Shown here: positions 62,763-64,000 of the stretch, piece by piece | Layout of the letters: the number at the start of each line of letters is the position of its first letter | Position numbering within the stretch: the stretch's first letter is position 1 | Assembly: GCF_029714945.1 (NCBI RefSeq) | Contig: NZ_CP121634.1 | Coordinates: forward strand, 1,881,001-1,945,000 | DNA: 64,000 bases | Direction of reading: 5' to 3' | Origin: Bradyrhizobium sp. CIAT3101 | GTDB taxonomy: Bacteria > Pseudomonadota > Alphaproteobacteria > Rhizobiales > Xanthobacteraceae | Made by a program: the position numbers and the translations under genes | Notes under the pieces: model-generated | The model's input: only the letters and a program-made list of their open reading frames with translations | The model's database searches: none | Told to the model about the DNA's origin: nothing

Positions 62763-62919
62763 TGTCGCGGAAGCTATATCAGATCATTGACGATTTGGCG
62801 TAGGGGCGGGCGGAACCAGCCTCGGGGGCCGTTTGCGCCGCGATATGGCAAAATCTGTGACAGGACCCTACCTGATCCCGTAAGGGTGACGACATCAGGG
62901 CCAGCCAAGGGATCCAGCT

Positions 62920-63225
62920 ATGGCAATCGACGACAAAACCAGAACGGAGCTCGAGGCGGCCGCTTTCCGGCGCCTGGTCGATCATCTGAAGACGCGGACC
63001 GACGTCCAGAACATCGACCTGATGAATCTGGCCGGTTTTTGCCGCAACTGCCTGTCCAACTGGCTCAAGGACGCCGCCGACGCGCAAGGCGTGAGCTTGA
63101 GCAAGGACGAGAGCCGGGAGGCCGTCTACGGCATGCCCTACGAGACCTGGAAGGCGAAGTACCAGGGCACGGCCAGCCCCGAGCAGCTCGAGGCGATGAA
63201 GAAGGTCCATCCCCACAATCACTGA
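62920..63225 (+). CDS. DUF1244 domain protein
   Basis: A 101-residue cytoplasmic protein with the DUF1244 signature N-L-A-G-F-C-R-N-C-L-S-N-W and a C-terminal Y-G-M-P-Y-E-T-W-K-A-K-Y-Q. The two cysteines (C-x-x-C) could bind metal. Family function is not established. It has its own divergent promoter region with the DUF1036 gene and is followed by the GapR gene about 200 bases on. Confidence 0.92.
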   Translation: MAIDDKTRTELEAAAFRRLVDHLKTRTDVQNIDLMNLAGFCRNCLSNWLKDAADAQGVSLSKDESREAVYGMPYETWKAKYQGTASPEQLEAMKKVHPHNH

Positions 63226-63423
63226 GGCGACTGTCCGGCACGCCGCTCTGAGTCGCGCCACACAACAGCTTTCTTCGGTCGCCTGCAGGAAGGTGTGGGC
63301 GCGCTGTGGACGAGCGCGATGCTTGCTTGAACGCGGTCGGCGCGAACCCTAAGGGTCTAGCCAGCACGCGCGGTGAGGTTGCCGGCGTCACCTCGTTTTG
63401 CCAGTTCCATTGGGAGTACCAAG

Positions 63424-63696
63424 ATGGCCACCTCCGCCGCCGTCCGCGACGACGAGCCCGCGACGAAATTTGCCAAGGACCAGCTCAAATCCATCATCGA
63501 GCGCATCGAGCGGCTGGAGGAAGAGAAGAAGGCCATCTCCGACGACATCCGCGATGTCTATGCCGAGAGCAAGGGCAACGGCTACGACGTCAAGGCGCTG
63601 CGCACCATCGTGCGCCTGCGCAAGCAGGACCCGAACGAGCGCGCCGAGGCCGAGACGATTCTCGAGACCTACATGCAGGCGCTGGGGATGATCTGA
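63424..63696 (+). CDS. gapR: GapR-family nucleoid-associated protein (DUF2312)
   Basis: A 90-residue DUF2312 protein. The central coiled-coil motif [19 protein letters not shown], then [15 protein letters not shown] and I-V-R-L-R-K-Q-D match GapR of Caulobacter, which tracks overtwisted DNA ahead of polymerases and the replisome. It probably forms a ring-like tetramer around DNA. No strong SD is visible. A dispersed palindrome follows it. Confidence 0.9.
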   Translation: MATSAAVRDDEPATKFAKDQLKSIIERIERLEEEKKAISDDIRDVYAESKGNGYDVKALRTIVRLRKQDPNERAEAETILETYMQALGMI

Positions 63697-63705
63697 GGCC
63701 TCGCT

Positions 63706-63849
63706 GTCGTCCTGGCGAAAGCCAGGACCCATAACCACAGGCCGTGGTTATTTGCGAAGGCTAGTCGTTGCGTTACCCTCGTGCGGGACTGGCACCGCGC
63801 TTTCATCGATGGATTCCGCGGTATGGGTCCTGGCTTTCGCCAGGACGAC
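63706..63849. repeat. Dispersed inverted repeat with 28-bp perfect arms
   Basis: The left arm at 63706–63733 is the exact reverse complement of 63822–63849. Each arm also contains its own hairpin, CCTGGC-GAAA-GCCAGG. The words ATGGATTCCGCGGTATGGGTCC beside the right arm recur at 18303–18324. Between the arms are ~88 bases of unknown role. Confidence 0.8.
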
Positions 63850-63876
63850 ACCGGTGGCGTAGAAGCATCGAGGGAG

Positions 63877-64000
63877 ATGTCAGTGACTGCACCGCCGCTA
63901 CCGCGTGACGTGAACCGTGCCTTCGGCGCTCTTCCGGCGCCGATCGGCGAGCGGCTGCTCCAGGTGCGCGACCTGATCTTCGCGACGGCTGCCGCGCATG
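63877..64000 (+). CDS. DUF1801 domain protein, N-terminal part
   Basis: Only the first ~41 residues are in the window (MSVTAPPLPRDVNRAFGALP, then APIGERLLQVRDLIFATAAAH), and the frame runs off the end. The LLQVRDLIFATAAAH segment fits the start of a DUF1801 (YdhG-like) domain. ATG 63877 has GGGAG directly in front; GTG 63883 would have a better-spaced site. The identification is tentative because of the length. Confidence 0.55.
   Translation, partial: MSVTAPPLPRDVNRAFGALPAPIGERLLQVRDLIFATAAAH

Overview
The window is chromosomal DNA of a GC-rich alphaproteobacterium, most likely Bradyrhizobium or a close relative. This rests on gene content and order (tolQRAB–pal–ybgF–tilS–ftsH, pyk overlapping a DUF1036 gene, DUF1244 next to a GapR/DUF2312 gene, a DUF2852 gene), strong G/C bias at codon third positions, and several dispersed inverted-repeat families. 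No rRNA, tRNA, CRISPR array, prophage or transposase was recognised. Species assignment is inference.

Left part (1–18.3 kb, metabolic/accessory): end of an NCS2 nucleobase permease, an SDR oxidoreductase, a secreted unknown, a LuxR-type regulator, a sirtuin and a hyuA–hyuB hydantoinase/oxoprolinase pair. A periplasmic quinoprotein cluster follows: a PQQ alcohol dehydrogenase with the Asp-x-Asp signature of lanthanide-dependent enzymes, a c-type cytochrome and an MxaJ/XoxJ-like binding protein. Then come a divergent GST/TetR pair bracketed by a 13-bp inverted repeat, and a LysR-controlled operon of an aromatic-acid-type MFS transporter, two paralogous amidohydrolases and a small Rieske protein, whose last three genes overlap at stop/start codons.

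Middle (18.3–36 kb): a hydroxyacid dehydrogenase; an ECF42-type sigma factor coupled to a YCII protein and followed by SRPBCC and VOC proteins; several small or exported unknowns; an SDR and a cupin; a soluble chemoreceptor with three PAS domains; two more YCII-like proteins; a TetR regulator with an operator that recurs before a DUF2852 gene; a fatty-acid desaturase; a possible structured RNA; cysE; an SDR lacking the usual Tyr; and gamma-glutamyltransferase.

Right part (36–64 kb, mostly core): tolQ-tolR-tolA-tolB, then a GGDEF–EAL protein and an autoinducer-synthase-like (FeeM-type) protein inserted before pal and ybgF, then tilS and ftsH. Further on are an alpha/beta hydrolase, a branched-chain-type binding protein, two tandem paralogous polytopic membrane proteins, a Flp pilin, a GT87-like membrane protein, a diverged TrpF paralogue, another polytopic membrane protein, a TetR regulator, pyk–DUF1036, DUF1244, GapR and the start of a DUF1801 gene.

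The most interesting items are the quinoprotein cluster with its repeat-rich upstream region, the unassigned amidohydrolase–Rieske operon, the duplicated TetR operator, the signalling genes inside tol-pal, the TrpF paralogue with Glu at the catalytic Asp position, and the RNA candidate upstream of the desaturase.
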